Counted from the stretch's first letter, positions 24,269 through 33,025 are shown. The stretch: DNA of 64,000 nt from Fusibacter_C sp942493125 (GCA_942493125.1 OW818667.1:248001-312000), one strand, 5' to 3'. Made by a program: numbers and translations. Notes: generated by a model from the sequence alone, not told the origin.

Positions 24269-25768
24269 TTACCAGCCGTGATGCAGAGGTCCTTTGCCCA
24301 TCCCTAGTTCTAGACCAGTATAGAGTGCGCCTGTGACATAGGCTTTTGCACGCTTTATGCCTGTTTGCACGGACATGCCTTCAGCAAGCGAGCATGCCAA
24401 TGCTGAGGACAAAGTACAACCTGTGCCGTGGGTGTTTTGTGTTTCGAGGCGCTTTTGTTCGAACCATATATAAGGAGCGCGCTGTACTTCAGAAAATGTA
24501 TCACCAAAATAGAGCAAGTCGTCACTACAATTTTCCAGATGACCACCTTTGATCAATATATCGCCCTTATAAAATTGTGATATTGCTTGTGCGGCTATGA
24601 TCATATCCTTTTTCGTAATAATTTTGCGGTCTGAAAGGATCTCAGCTTCGTGTATGTTTGGTGTTATGAGCGTTGCAAGTGGCAATAGCTGACTTTTTAA
24701 AGATGTGAGTGCGCCATCACTGATGAGTTTGCTGCCGCTTGTTGCAACCATAACTGGATCGATGACCACCTGAACATTTGAATGGACTTTTAAAAACGTT
24801 TTTAATTGTGATGCAATAACGCTTATAATCGCTTCGCTCGAGACCATCCCAATTTTGATGGCATCGGGCTTGATGTCGTTAAAGATCGCTTGTAGCTGTG
24901 CGTTTACAAAGTCTGCGGGAACTTCGTGAACGGCGCTCACGCCACATGTGTTTTGAGCCGTCAATGCCGTTATAACGCTCATGCCGTATAGCCCATGCGC
25001 TGCGATGGTCTTGAGATCCGCTTGAATGCCCGCCCCACCACTACAGTCTGAGCCAGCAATCGTAAGAACGGTTTTCACGCTGTTGATTTTAAGGCCTAGA
25101 ACTTTTTGAGTCTTGCTTAGTAAGCGTTTCGTATCTTCTTTTGTGCGCAATGCTTCCCCGCTCCCAAATATGGATGAGACGACGGAAACACCAGCAAGTC
25201 CAGTGCCAGCAAGCTGCTCGATGTTATCGTGTCCGATGCCGCCGATGGCGACAACAGGGACACGCACCGCTTGCGTGATCCGCTTTAGCATGTCGTGTGA
25301 GACTTGTTGTGCATCAGCTTTTGTACCTGTTGGAAAGACTGCGCCAACACCGAGGTAGTCCGCGCCATCACGCTCAGCTTTTATCGCTTGTTCGACGTCT
25401 ATCACAGATACACCTATCAATGCTTTAGATCCCAAGTAGCGCCTCGCTTCAAGGCATGCCATGTCGCTTTGTCCAACGTGCACCCCTGTTGCGTCAACTG
25501 CTTTTGCTACATTGACATCGTCGTTGATGATGAGCGGCACACCATAGCAAGAGGTTATTTCCTTAAGTGCCAATGCACGTGTGACATATTCCTCAAAGTC
25601 TATTCCCTTTTCGCGAATCTGTATCATTGATGCGCCGCCTTGTATCGCCGCTTCAACTTGAGCTTCGAGTGAATCAATGCCGCAAATATTGCGATCCGTG
25701 ACGGCATAAAGCGCATATTTAAATCGATCTAAACGCTCTTCAAAATTCTTAGGATTCTTATGCATCAT
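24269..25768 (-). CDS. thiED: Bifunctional thiamine-phosphate synthase / HMP(-P) kinase
   Basis: A 499-residue fusion for thiamine synthesis and salvage. Residues about 15-215 are ThiE (TIM barrel joining HMP-PP and HET-P): YAVTDRN, GGASMIQIREK, LIINDDVNVA, GVHVGQSD, GVGAVFPTGTK and VVAIGGIG are all present. Residues about 232-499 are ThiD, the pyrimidine kinase: TIAGSDCSGGAGIQADLKT, TALTAQNT, DAIKIGMVSS, VIDPVMVATSG and NTHGTGCTLSSAL. It overlaps the thiM stop by four bases (ATGA). Last gene of the riboswitch-controlled operon. Confidence 0.95.
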   Translation of the reverse strand: MMHKNPKNFEERLDRFKYALYAVTDRNICGIDSLEAQVEAAIQGGASMIQIREKGIDFEEYVTRALALKEITSCYGVPLIINDDVNVAKAVDATGVHVGQSDMACLEARRYLGSKALIGVSVIDVEQAIKAERDGADYLGVGAVFPTGTKADAQQVSHDMLKRITQAVRVPVVAIGGIGHDNIEQLAGTGLAGVSVVSSIFGSGEALRTKEDTKRLLSKTQKVLGLKINSVKTVLTIAGSDCSGGAGIQADLKTIAAHGLYGMSVITALTAQNTCGVSAVHEVPADFVNAQLQAIFNDIKPDAIKIGMVSSEAIISVIASQLKTFLKVHSNVQVVIDPVMVATSGSKLISDGALTSLKSQLLPLATLITPNIHEAEILSDRKIITKKDMIIAAQAISQFYKGDILIKGGHLENCSDDLLYFGDTFSEVQRAPYIWFEQKRLETQNTHGTGCTLSSALACSLAEGMSVQTGIKRAKAYVTGALYTGLELGMGKGPLHHGW

Positions 25769-26592
25769 CTAACCTCGCATTTTAAGTGATGCTCTAATAC
25801 TTCAGGTGACATCATGCTGATGGCGTCGATGAGTCTTGTACGCATACTGCTTGAACCAAGTCCGTCGCGCGCACAAGAAGCATGCGCCATTTCACCACTG
25901 ATGCCCATGAGTGCAACGGCTGTAGCAGTCGCGTGCAATTTTTTGTTGGGATTGGCACAAACATAGGCGCCGACCAGGCTCGTGAGCATACAGCCTGTTC
26001 CAGTTATGCGGCTCATGCTCGCATGCCCGTTTCGGATGACGAAAGCGACTTCGCTATCTGCCACAATATCGATGGCACCTGTGATTGCGACGATGGCATT
26101 AAAATGGCGCGCCATACGCATTGCAAGCGCTATGGACTCGGTTAAATTATCTTCTGTGATGGCATCGATGTCATTTGCATCGACGCCTTTGGTGTGGTTA
26201 TCGCCTACATATAAGGCTTTTAGCTCCGAGATGTTACCGCGTATTACCGTGATTTTAAGTGCTTCTAAGAGCGTTTTAGCCGTATCAGTGCGCAACTTTG
26301 ATGCACCCGCGCCTACTGGATCTAAAATGATTGGGTGCTCAAGAGTTGTAGCCGTACGCCCAGCTGCCAACATGGCGTCTATCGTTCTTGCATTTAATGT
26401 CCCAATATTGATGACGAGTGCCCCGCATATCGTCTGAATCTCCTCGACTTCACCAATATCATCTGCCATGATGGGCGATGCACCAGCGGCTAAAAGGATG
26501 TTGGCGCAATCGTTTACGGTCACGTAATTTGTAATGTTGTGCACTAACGGATGCACCTCTTGGACATTTTGCATAATTTCATTTGTATTCAT
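25765..26592 (-). CDS. thiM: Hydroxyethylthiazole kinase
   Basis: Salvage kinase making 4-methyl-5-(2-hydroxyethyl)thiazole phosphate, 275 residues as usual. Landmarks: VHNITNYVTVNDCANILLA (18-36), GASPIMADD, NIGTL, LDPVGAGAS (91-99), VIRGNISE, and the C-terminal GTGCMLTSLVGA anion-hole loop. The start has GGAGG seven bases upstream inside CCTCCGTATG read backward; a copy of the 31-bp repeat (26608-26638) lies immediately before this site. Confidence 0.95.
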   Translation of the reverse strand: MNTNEIMQNVQEVHPLVHNITNYVTVNDCANILLAAGASPIMADDIGEVEEIQTICGALVINIGTLNARTIDAMLAAGRTATTLEHPIILDPVGAGASKLRTDTAKTLLEALKITVIRGNISELKALYVGDNHTKGVDANDIDAITEDNLTESIALAMRMARHFNAIVAITGAIDIVADSEVAFVIRNGHASMSRITGTGCMLTSLVGAYVCANPNKKLHATATAVALMGISGEMAHASCARDGLGSSSMRTRLIDAISMMSPEVLEHHLKCEVR

Positions 26593-26607
26593 CGTATTTT
26601 CCTCCGT

Positions 26608-26638
26608 ATGAGTTGGTGGTGCCAGGCATTTTGACTCA
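26608..26638 (-). repeat. 31-bp dispersed repeat, between cytX and thiM
   Basis: Same unit as the tandem array at 29039-29174 but in the opposite orientation: starts ATGAGTTGGTGGTGCCAGG and ends GACTCA. It abuts the ribosome site of thiM. Confidence 0.7.
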
Positions 26639-26677
26639 CTCTTTTCGATTTGATTTTTTCGATTTTAATTCTCGTTT

Positions 26678-27895
26678 TTATGCTTTCCGACTCGATTCCA
26701 ATGAGTCAAAATACCTGGCACTCTGACTCATAACTAGACTCATGCCTGAGACGATCATCATTGTTGGCAGTGTGTTGCCAAGTGGTGTGTCGACGGTCAT
26801 GAGCAATCTATATACTGCGACCCCCAAGCACCAGATGATGATGTTGTGTTTGATGGAAGTATTTTCGAGCGAACGCTTGCCAAGTATATAGTAATCGGTC
26901 AATAAAATGGCGAAAAGTGGCGCAAAGGCTGAGCCAATCAGGTATAAAAAGCTTTCATAATCTGATGTTGGCACGAAGATGGCAAGGATTGCACCTACTA
27001 GACACACGACGATGGAGACGATACGCGGATCCGCTTTTTTGAGAACGTTGAAGCTCACTGCCGCGGAATAGACATCCAGAAATGTCGTTGTAACTGTTGA
27101 CAGCAAGACGATGATTAAAGCTGCAAGTGGCAACCCTGCTGCGATGAGAATGGTAGAAATATCACTTGTACCCGCATGTAGTGCAGCGCCAAGTCCGATC
27201 ACATACATAAATGTACTTCCAGCAAAGTACCCCAGTGCACTAAAAATAGGTCCCTTGCTCTTATCTTTAGCGTGTTTCGTATAGTCTGAAATCAGAGGGA
27301 GCCAAGATAACGGCATGACGATGCTTAACTCAAGGGCAAGTCCAAATGAAAGGCCATTGGATACTTCTGTGGACAGGGTATTTGCAGCTCCAGAAGTAAA
27401 AGCAATGAATCCAAGCATGACACTGATGGCGAATAGGCTTGCTACGGCTACTAAATTGAACCACTTCATTCTGTTAAAACCGATGACGATCCAAAAGCAA
27501 ATTAATCCTGCAATAAATAGACTAAAGAGCGCTGTGTTTTCGAACTGAAACCATTCAAAGGTCACGGCGCCAAGTGCTGCAGCACCACTTGCGATCATGA
27601 CGCCTGTCCAACCGATGAGCTGAATGATGTTCAAAATAGCAAAGAAAGGTGCGCCATAGCGGCCAAAGCTGAACTTTGTCGTTTCGATAGCTGACAGCTT
27701 TTCATTGGAACCAATCTGACCTGTTGCAAATAAGATGAAACACCCGATGATATGACCGATGATAATAGCGGTTAAGCCTTTGGAGATCCCCAGTGGCGCG
27801 ATAAGTGCGCCGGTCATGATCTCAGCCAGTGAAACAGCTGCGCCAAACCATAAAACACTGAGGTTGAAATTAGAAAGAGATTCTGTACGCTTCAT
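26678..27895 (-). CDS. cytX: Hydroxymethylpyrimidine permease (NCS1 family)
   Basis: A 405-residue, about 12-helix nucleobase:cation symporter-1 type transporter; under a TPP riboswitch with thiM and thiED it is the CytX thiamine-precursor importer. Typical segments: LWFGAAVSLAEIMTGALIAPLG near the N-terminus and LPLISDYTKHAKDK in the middle. The start at 27895 has AGGAGG four bases upstream; starts further up lie inside the riboswitch leader. The last ~17 codons (about SQSARYFDSLESSRKA) are read through a copy of the 31-bp repeat, so the natural C-terminus seems to have been changed by repeat insertion. Confidence 0.9.
   Translation of the reverse strand: MKRTESLSNFNLSVLWFGAAVSLAEIMTGALIAPLGISKGLTAIIIGHIIGCFILFATGQIGSNEKLSAIETTKFSFGRYGAPFFAILNIIQLIGWTGVMIASGAAALGAVTFEWFQFENTALFSLFIAGLICFWIVIGFNRMKWFNLVAVASLFAISVMLGFIAFTSGAANTLSTEVSNGLSFGLALELSIVMPLSWLPLISDYTKHAKDKSKGPIFSALGYFAGSTFMYVIGLGAALHAGTSDISTILIAAGLPLAALIIVLLSTVTTTFLDVYSAAVSFNVLKKADPRIVSIVVCLVGAILAIFVPTSDYESFLYLIGSAFAPLFAILLTDYYILGKRSLENTSIKHNIIIWCLGVAVYRLLMTVDTPLGNTLPTMMIVSGMSLVMSQSARYFDSLESSRKA
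26701..26730 (+). repeat. 31-bp repeat family copy inside the end of cytX
   Basis: ATGAGTCAAAATACCTGGCA then CTCTGACTCA: 30 bp, the core ACCTGGCAC and the TGAGT/ACTCA ends are kept. It encodes CytX residues near the C-terminus on the other strand. Confidence 0.65.
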
Positions 27896-27923
27896 GATGC
27901 CTCCTAAAATGTATTGGGATGAC

Positions 27924-27936
27924 AGATGGGCTGAGA
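27924..27936 (-). promoter_or_regulatory. Sequence complementary to the TPP aptamer, in the cytX leader
   Basis: In the mRNA TCTCAGCCCATCT here is the exact complement of AGATGGGCTGAGA in the aptamer (28065-28053), which holds the conserved CTGAGA box. It lies past the terminator hairpin and before the cytX ribosome site, so only read-through transcripts carry it. Confidence 0.6.
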
Positions 27937-27951
27937 ATCTCTTTTGAGCAT

Positions 27952-27985
27952 ATAAAAAGGTTGCATCCCTTAACACGGTGCAACC
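27952..27985 (-). terminator. Riboswitch-controlled terminator
   Basis: Stem GGTTGCA / TGCAACC (7 bp, 13-base loop) followed on the minus strand by TTTTTATA; lies directly after the TPP aptamer and 57 bases before cytX. Confidence 0.85.
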
Positions 27986-27997
27986 CTAAAATACAGT

Positions 27998-28077
27998 GGT
28001 TTCCTACGTTGGCATTATCCAAATCAGGTACGGTCGAAATCTTTCGATTTCCTCTCAGCCCATCTATGAGCTCCCGG
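27998..28077 (-). promoter_or_regulatory. TPP riboswitch (THI element)
   Basis: Aptamer for thiamine pyrophosphate ahead of cytX-thiM-thiED. The conserved 5' block GGGCTGAGAGG and 3' block CCTGATTTGGATAATGCCAA with CGTAGGAA are present on the minus strand, joined by a GAAATCGAAAGATTTC variable stem (P3). Followed by an intrinsic terminator, so TPP should stop transcription. A possible promoter lies just upstream (TTTACT, 17 bp, TAAACT). Confidence 0.95.
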
Positions 28078-28156
28078 ATATTCAATTGAGTTTAGTTTAA
28101 CATGCATTTTACTTGAAGTAAAGTGTGAAGTTGAGTGATTAGATGGTGCGAGTGAG

Positions 28157-28993
28157 TCAACTTAGTTTTTGACAGCCATCACAGTAGTAGATGCTACCAC
28201 CCATGTAGTTTTCCTTGTGTATGATGCCCTGACATTTGTGGCATATCCGACCTGCCGACAATTTGCTCATGCGTGTTTGATAGCCGCCAACTCTACCAAA
28301 GAGGTCCTTTTCCGTATCACGTCCCCCGCTAGATTTCATATCCGCCAATGTATTTTTTATAGAATCAAAAAGACTCTCTTTCTCTTGTTCGATTAATGTA
28401 TTCAATTTGCGTTTCGGATGTAAGCCTGCATTATATAAAATATCTTGAAGGACGCCGTTACCTAGTCCGGGAATCCTTTGTTCAGTGGCTAGTAGTGCCT
28501 TCATTGTGAGCTTTTGGTGTTTTGGGTCTTCTATAAGCTGCATGTAGTACGCCTTGTCAAAAGCTTCTGTAAGTGGTGAGGGCTTGCTTTGAGCAATCAA
28601 ATAATATGGGTTTTCAAAAGTCCCCGCTTCAAAGCACCATAGTCCACCGTACATTTGCACAGAGGCATTTAAAGCACTGCCATCTTCAAATTCAATGCCG
28701 AGTTGATGTTTGTCACTATTTTTTTCGACTGAACCAGTTTCGAAAAATCTGAGATTGACGCCATCACCAAAGACGAGTCGCATATCGCCCACTTCAATCT
28801 CAATCAAACCAGCGAGATTTTTTGCATGACCAAACGTCTTGCCGATAAGCTTCTCTGGATACGCCGCTGGATCACCATAAAACCAAGCAAATTTATGGGG
28901 TGATTTGAGGACTTCGACGTGTTTGATGACTTTACCAAGAATCGTTGCATTCAGTTGATCACTAATTACCGATGATTCGGGCAGTTCTAACAT
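28157..28993 (-). CDS. Fpg/Nei-family DNA glycosylase with Leu at position 2
   Basis: A 278-residue protein of the formamidopyrimidine-DNA glycosylase / endonuclease VIII family, which removes oxidised bases. Seen: N-terminal MLELPE, the helix-two-turn-helix region (LGNGVLQDILYNAGLHPKR, about 175-195) and a C-terminal four-Cys zinc finger (CHKC and CDGC, about 250-275). Catalysis in the family uses the N-terminal Pro exposed after Met removal; here residue 2 is Leu, while Glu3 is kept. The start is firm: AAGGAGG lies six bases ahead. It may work by another nucleophile, only bind damaged DNA, or belong to the known Clostridial branch with MIELPE-like starts. Confidence 0.8.
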   Translation of the reverse strand: MLELPESSVISDQLNATILGKVIKHVEVLKSPHKFAWFYGDPAAYPEKLIGKTFGHAKNLAGLIEIEVGDMRLVFGDGVNLRFFETGSVEKNSDKHQLGIEFEDGSALNASVQMYGGLWCFEAGTFENPYYLIAQSKPSPLTEAFDKAYYMQLIEDPKHQKLTMKALLATEQRIPGLGNGVLQDILYNAGLHPKRKLNTLIEQEKESLFDSIKNTLADMKSSGGRDTEKDLFGRVGGYQTRMSKLSAGRICHKCQGIIHKENYMGGSIYYCDGCQKLS

Positions 28994-29038
28994 GACAAAC
29001 CTCCTTAAAATATATTGAAAGTATTCAAATTTCTCAAA

Positions 29039-29174
29039 ATGAGTAGATCTACCTGGCACCATCAACTCAATGAGTCAATCTACCTGGCACCACCAACTCA
29101 ATGAGTCGATCTACCTGGCACCACCAACTCACCCGCTCACTCAATGAGTCGATCTACCTGGCACCGTTAGCTCA
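29039..29174 (+). repeat. Tandem array of a 31-bp palindromic-ended repeat
   Basis: Three abutting 31-bp units start at 29039, 29070 and 29101; after a 12-bp gap a fourth, more diverged unit lies at 29144-29174. Each starts ATGAGTC or ATGAGTA, has the core ATCTACCTGGCACC and ends ACTCA, so unit ends are short inverted repeats. Two more copies are at 26608-26638 and 26701-26730. Confidence 0.9.
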
Positions 29175-29175
29175 C

Positions 29176-30945
29176 TCACCTATGAAGGTTACGAACGGAT
29201 TGCGCGCGCGTTGGGTAGTCCGTGATGATGCCATCTATGTCAAAACGCAGCACTTCGTTTAAGTTGATGACTGAGTTAACCGTCCACACCCAGACTTCAC
29301 GATCAAGTGCATGGGCTTTGTCCACAAATTGCTTTGTGAGCATGTTGTCTTTGATCGTATAAAAATTGACGTCCAGTCTCGCTAAATCACCAGATGAGTA
29401 AAACATGATTTGACCGAGCTTGATTTCCGGATTGAGATCTCTAACCAATTTCAGAATGGTTGAGTTAAAGGATTGGATGGTGACAGAGTCTTGCATTTCA
29501 AGCGCTTCTATGAGCGTCACAACTTTTGGGACGAGGATTTCGTTGTTGCCATAGTCCTTCATATCCAAGATGACATCAATTTGACCTTTGCATAGTAAAA
29601 GTGCCTCTTCAAGTGATGGAATACGCGTCTCTTCAAAGTCTGTAGAATATGAAGGACCAATATCAAAGGTTGCTATGGTTTCATACGTTAGCTCCGATAC
29701 GAGAAGGTTGATGCCAAGTAGGCGCTTAAACGTTTTGTCGTGGTACAATATCGGCGTATAATCCCTTGTGAGCATGACATCCAGTTCAACTGCCTCCACT
29801 TGCCTGTCAATTGCAGATTGGATGGCTGCAAGCGAGTTTTCAGGTGCATTGCCAGATCCCCCACGATGTGCGGCGATTTCAACGTCCCAACCGACGATGG
29901 ATTCGACGACGATGTAGTTCAGTCCAATGTAAAAGATCAATATGATGGTAATGACAACACCGGCTCCAGCATGTAGCTTTCTGAACCATCTAGGCCATCG
30001 AGTCAGAATACTGCTTTTCGTATCGCTTACTGAATAAGAATAAGTATAGCTTTGCTCTGCTACACCTTCACCTATAAAATCTTTCGTTTTTAAGACATCG
30101 TGAAAGAGCAAAACAAGATATGTTACCAGAAATGGAAAGCTAAGTAGCAGCACGTTGTATGTGAAGATGCTTAACGCATAGATGATCATTTTCTTGATAT
30201 ATGGCAGCAACAAAAGCGTTGCGACCCACTCCGCTGTCATTTGAACCCATATGCCCAGAAAAAGCCATATGATGACAAAGACAAAAATAGCTGGCACCCA
30301 CAAAAAAAACATCTTCAACTTGTTGTGGCGAGCGACGGCGAAGCTCATGCGAATCGCCTCTTTCACCGTACATGAATTGATCAACATAAAATACGTGAAA
30401 TAGAGCGTGTGGATGTGCAAATAAAGCCAAAGGATGATGACTGCTACCCAAGTTGGGCTGATTTGGTTGATGCGCAAAATCCAATCATAAATGGAGAGCG
30501 TCAAATTGACGGGGTTGAATTGGCTTGTCCCGATGATCATAGGAATCAACAAAACGCTCATACTCAACATGTGAAGCATACCTGGAAATATGAGTCGCTT
30601 TAAATTCGTAGCTATTTTTATGAACGCTTCTAAAAGCGTCATGGGGCGACCTTTGATGTTGCCTTCGACCAGTGTCATCAGCATCAAGTATTCTAAGAGC
30701 AAAATGAATCCGAAAATAAATACGCCAACGATAGTGATCCAAAATCTTACAGACATGATCTCAGGTTTCAACAAGGTGGTGTTGATGATATAAGGCGTGC
30801 CTGTTTGAATCAGAGCCCATTGATACAGCCTGAGAATTTGAGGCAAAATAATCGTAGAAGATAGCAGCATCATGATCGCTTCAAATATGAAATATTGCGT
30901 AAAGTGTGCTTTTAAATGGCTCAATGTCTTGAATAAAATGCGCAT
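29176..30945 (-). CDS. Membrane-linked glycerophosphodiester phosphodiesterase
   Basis: A 589-residue fusion: about 330 residues with eight or so membrane helices (the membrane domain found in front of some Firmicute GDPDs), then a GDPD catalytic domain from about residue 355. Catalytic signs: AAHRGGSGNAPENSLAAIQ (first His), VEAVELDVMLTRD (metal Glu/Asp) and ILYHDKTFKRL (second His). It hydrolyses glycerophosphodiesters or lipoteichoic acid-type polymers at the membrane. GGAGAG stands four bases before the ATG. Divergent from the DUF2156 gene; the repeat array begins right after its stop. Confidence 0.9.
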   Translation of the reverse strand: MRILFKTLSHLKAHFTQYFIFEAIMMLLSSTIILPQILRLYQWALIQTGTPYIINTTLLKPEIMSVRFWITIVGVFIFGFILLLEYLMLMTLVEGNIKGRPMTLLEAFIKIATNLKRLIFPGMLHMLSMSVLLIPMIIGTSQFNPVNLTLSIYDWILRINQISPTWVAVIILWLYLHIHTLYFTYFMLINSCTVKEAIRMSFAVARHNKLKMFFLWVPAIFVFVIIWLFLGIWVQMTAEWVATLLLLPYIKKMIIYALSIFTYNVLLLSFPFLVTYLVLLFHDVLKTKDFIGEGVAEQSYTYSYSVSDTKSSILTRWPRWFRKLHAGAGVVITIILIFYIGLNYIVVESIVGWDVEIAAHRGGSGNAPENSLAAIQSAIDRQVEAVELDVMLTRDYTPILYHDKTFKRLLGINLLVSELTYETIATFDIGPSYSTDFEETRIPSLEEALLLCKGQIDVILDMKDYGNNEILVPKVVTLIEALEMQDSVTIQSFNSTILKLVRDLNPEIKLGQIMFYSSGDLARLDVNFYTIKDNMLTKQFVDKAHALDREVWVWTVNSVINLNEVLRFDIDGIITDYPTRAQSVRNLHR

Positions 30946-31007
30946 AGGTCTCTCCAGATTGTTATCACACTATTTTTTTGGGTAATGTTCTTTTAGAGGT
31001 GAAAATT

Positions 31008-31946
31008 ATGACGCAATCAATGATATCTGAATTACGCCCACTAGAACCTAATCGGTATGAAGCGTTAAAACCTTATTATGCACGATATCGCTCTGATATA
31101 CACGACTTAAATCTAACAAATTTAATCATGTGGCGTAAAAAATACAATCTACATACGCTTGAACTTGGCGGCTATCTTTGGATCGTCTATAAACCTGGCG
31201 ATCCGTTTGGCACTTTTTTTTCAGAGCCAATTGGCAATTACGACGATTTAGAAAGCCTTTCTGAAGTAACCCGATTATGGCTCGACTACTGTAAAACGAA
31301 TCAGTTGGAACCGAAACTGCGTCATATAGGCGCCACATATTTGCATTTCTTAGAGACATCTGAATATGGCAAGGGCATAAATGTAATGCCTGTTGAAGCT
31401 GATTTCGACTATGTGTACTTAAGTGAAAAGCTGGCAACTTTATCTGGAAACGCATATCACAAAAAGAAAAACCATTTAAATCAATTTCAAAGGAATTATG
31501 CAAATCGGTATCGCATCGAACCGATCACAGCAACAAATGCGGGCACGGCGTTTATTGCAGCTAAAGAATGGTGTGTTTTAAACGGTTGCGGAGACTCTTT
31601 GGATTTGTGTTATGAGTTTCAAGGCATCTTTGAAATACTATCATCTTGGGAAACTCAAGAAAAGCACGGTTTAGAAGGTATTGTCATATTCGTGGATAAC
31701 CTACCCGTTGCGGTAACTTTTGGTGAATGCATCGTGGGCGACACTTTCCTTGTTCACGTTGAAAAGGCTGATCACAATGTGCAGGGTATCTACACGGCGA
31801 TCAACCAAGCCATGGCAAGTCAAATCCATACGCGTTGCAACTATATCAATCGCGAACAAGATCTTGGGATTGAAGGCCTGCGAAAAGCGAAGCAATCCTA
31901 TCACCCAGATCATATGGTCAAAAAATTCGATGTGACGTTCTTTTGA
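31008..31946 (+). CDS. DUF2156 (phosphatidylglycerol lysyltransferase C-terminal-like) protein
   Basis: A 312-residue soluble protein with the tandem acetyltransferase-like fold of DUF2156, the domain that transfers amino acids in MprF-type enzymes; no membrane part is attached. Seen: DLNLTNLIMWRKKYN near 30-45, GNAYHKKKNHLNQFQRNY (about 150-167) and the C-terminal YINREQDLGIEGLRKAKQSYHP, a highly conserved DUF2156 block. Start at 31008 has GAGGTG six bases ahead. True substrate unknown. Ends with its own terminator. Confidence 0.85.
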   Translation: MTQSMISELRPLEPNRYEALKPYYARYRSDIHDLNLTNLIMWRKKYNLHTLELGGYLWIVYKPGDPFGTFFSEPIGNYDDLESLSEVTRLWLDYCKTNQLEPKLRHIGATYLHFLETSEYGKGINVMPVEADFDYVYLSEKLATLSGNAYHKKKNHLNQFQRNYANRYRIEPITATNAGTAFIAAKEWCVLNGCGDSLDLCYEFQGIFEILSSWETQEKHGLEGIVIFVDNLPVAVTFGECIVGDTFLVHVEKADHNVQGIYTAINQAMASQIHTRCNYINREQDLGIEGLRKAKQSYHPDHMVKKFDVTFF

Positions 31947-31976
31947 GATCAAAAATTAAATATTGAATATTTCCAG

Positions 31977-32022
31977 AGGAACATTCAGAACTGAGTCCAT
32001 CATGTTATGAGTGTTCCTTTTT
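31977..32022 (+). terminator. Terminator of the DUF2156 gene
   Basis: Stem AGGAACATTCA / TGAGTGTTCCT (31977-31987, 32008-32018; one G-T type mismatch) followed by TTTTTAT. Overlaps the stop region of the convergent GNAT-Nudix gene. Confidence 0.7.
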
Positions 32023-33013
32023 ATGTGTTTGCTTCCTGTAGCTTTTCTATGGCTTCTGTCAATATTATGGAATCACGCATGGAGACAAACTTGGCCATGT
32101 AGTTGTTGCCACTATAACGTGAGATCGTTGTGACCGCATCCATTAATGGAACCCATTGGCATTCAAAGCCCATTTCCTTTTCCATATATGTTAAATTTGG
32201 CGTATGTATGTCACCTACTACTTTGCATAAGAAAGCACACGATATTTGAAGCTGTTCATAATCATCGCGATATTCTTTGACCATGCCGATGGAATCAATA
32301 ATTTCTATGTTTGCACCGACTTCTTCAAGGACTTCTCGTTTCAAAGCCTGCGTAAAATCCTCATTTTCTTCTAGACCACCACCTGGCAATTTATAATAAT
32401 GCCCCTTTGCAACATACATCAGTGCAACTTCATTTTGGGCATTGAGCAAAACCGAACGGGCAGCTTTTCTCTCGACATAAGTCACAGGTTCATCAGGAAC
32501 TGGAAACCCTAAATCTTCGTGCCTGATTTCAGATAAGAGCTTAAGCGGTGGCAAGACAAGTGGCTTAAGCACCATCATCGTCATCGGGTTGCCAATAGCA
32601 TCTGTCAACGAATCACCACGGTCGACAAATCCAAACTTTTTATACAGGTTTCTGTTTGATTCTCCAGGTTCGAAATCCTCTGTATATGACTGAATCGTGA
32701 TGTCCTTTGAACGGTCAAGTTGTTCGAGCGCGCTCTCCATGAGATGTGAGCCAATCCCAGAGCCACTGTACATGTCATACATGCCAAACCATGAAATGGC
32801 ATTTTCCTCTTTTGAACAGGCAATGACACCTAAGCAGCTGTTTGATATCATGTCCACGGCTATCAATGCTTCCTTTTGAACGATTTTCGATACCATGAAA
32901 TTTGAAAATTCAGGATCGCTCGTCATATTCGTTGCGCTCAAGATGGGTGAACCATGTTTCGCAAGCAATAACCACGATGAAATATCCTGTTCTGTTGCGT
33001 ACCGTACCAGCAT
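32021..33013 (-). CDS. GNAT acetyltransferase - Nudix hydrolase fusion
   Basis: A 330-residue two-domain protein. Residues 1-~165 are a GNAT fold: MYSGSGIGSHLMESALEQL is the acetyl-CoA pyrophosphate loop (R/Q-x-x-G-x-G/A variant) and NLYKKFGFVDRGDS the typical C-terminal strand. Residues about 170-330 are a Nudix domain with the box GGGLEENEDFTQALKREVLE followed by EVG (G-x5-E-x7-REUxEExGU intact). The pairing suggests acylation plus clean-up of a nucleotide-type substrate, but none is known. AGGAGG stands seven bases ahead of the ATG; it follows an ABC exporter operon by 12 bases and is probably its last gene. Confidence 0.85.
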   Translation of the reverse strand: MLVRYATEQDISSWLLLAKHGSPILSATNMTSDPEFSNFMVSKIVQKEALIAVDMISNSCLGVIACSKEENAISWFGMYDMYSGSGIGSHLMESALEQLDRSKDITIQSYTEDFEPGESNRNLYKKFGFVDRGDSLTDAIGNPMTMMVLKPLVLPPLKLLSEIRHEDLGFPVPDEPVTYVERKAARSVLLNAQNEVALMYVAKGHYYKLPGGGLEENEDFTQALKREVLEEVGANIEIIDSIGMVKEYRDDYEQLQISCAFLCKVVGDIHTPNLTYMEKEMGFECQWVPLMDAVTTISRYSGNNYMAKFVSMRDSIILTEAIEKLQEANT

Positions 33014-33025
33014 TGAGTGTCCTCC

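Noticed and set aside
27924..27945. A plus-strand TPP aptamer (a GGGCTGAGA box is readable on the plus strand)
   Set aside because: The second half of the aptamer is missing on that strand and no gene follows in that direction; it is better explained as complement of the real aptamer.
29039..29174. Possible CRISPR array
   Set aside because: Repeats abut without unique spacers, unit length is 31 bp with ends forming short inverted repeats, and no cas genes are near.
29176..29180. An insertion sequence or prophage border at the repeat array
   Set aside because: No transposase, integrase or phage gene is present within the window and flanking genes are intact.
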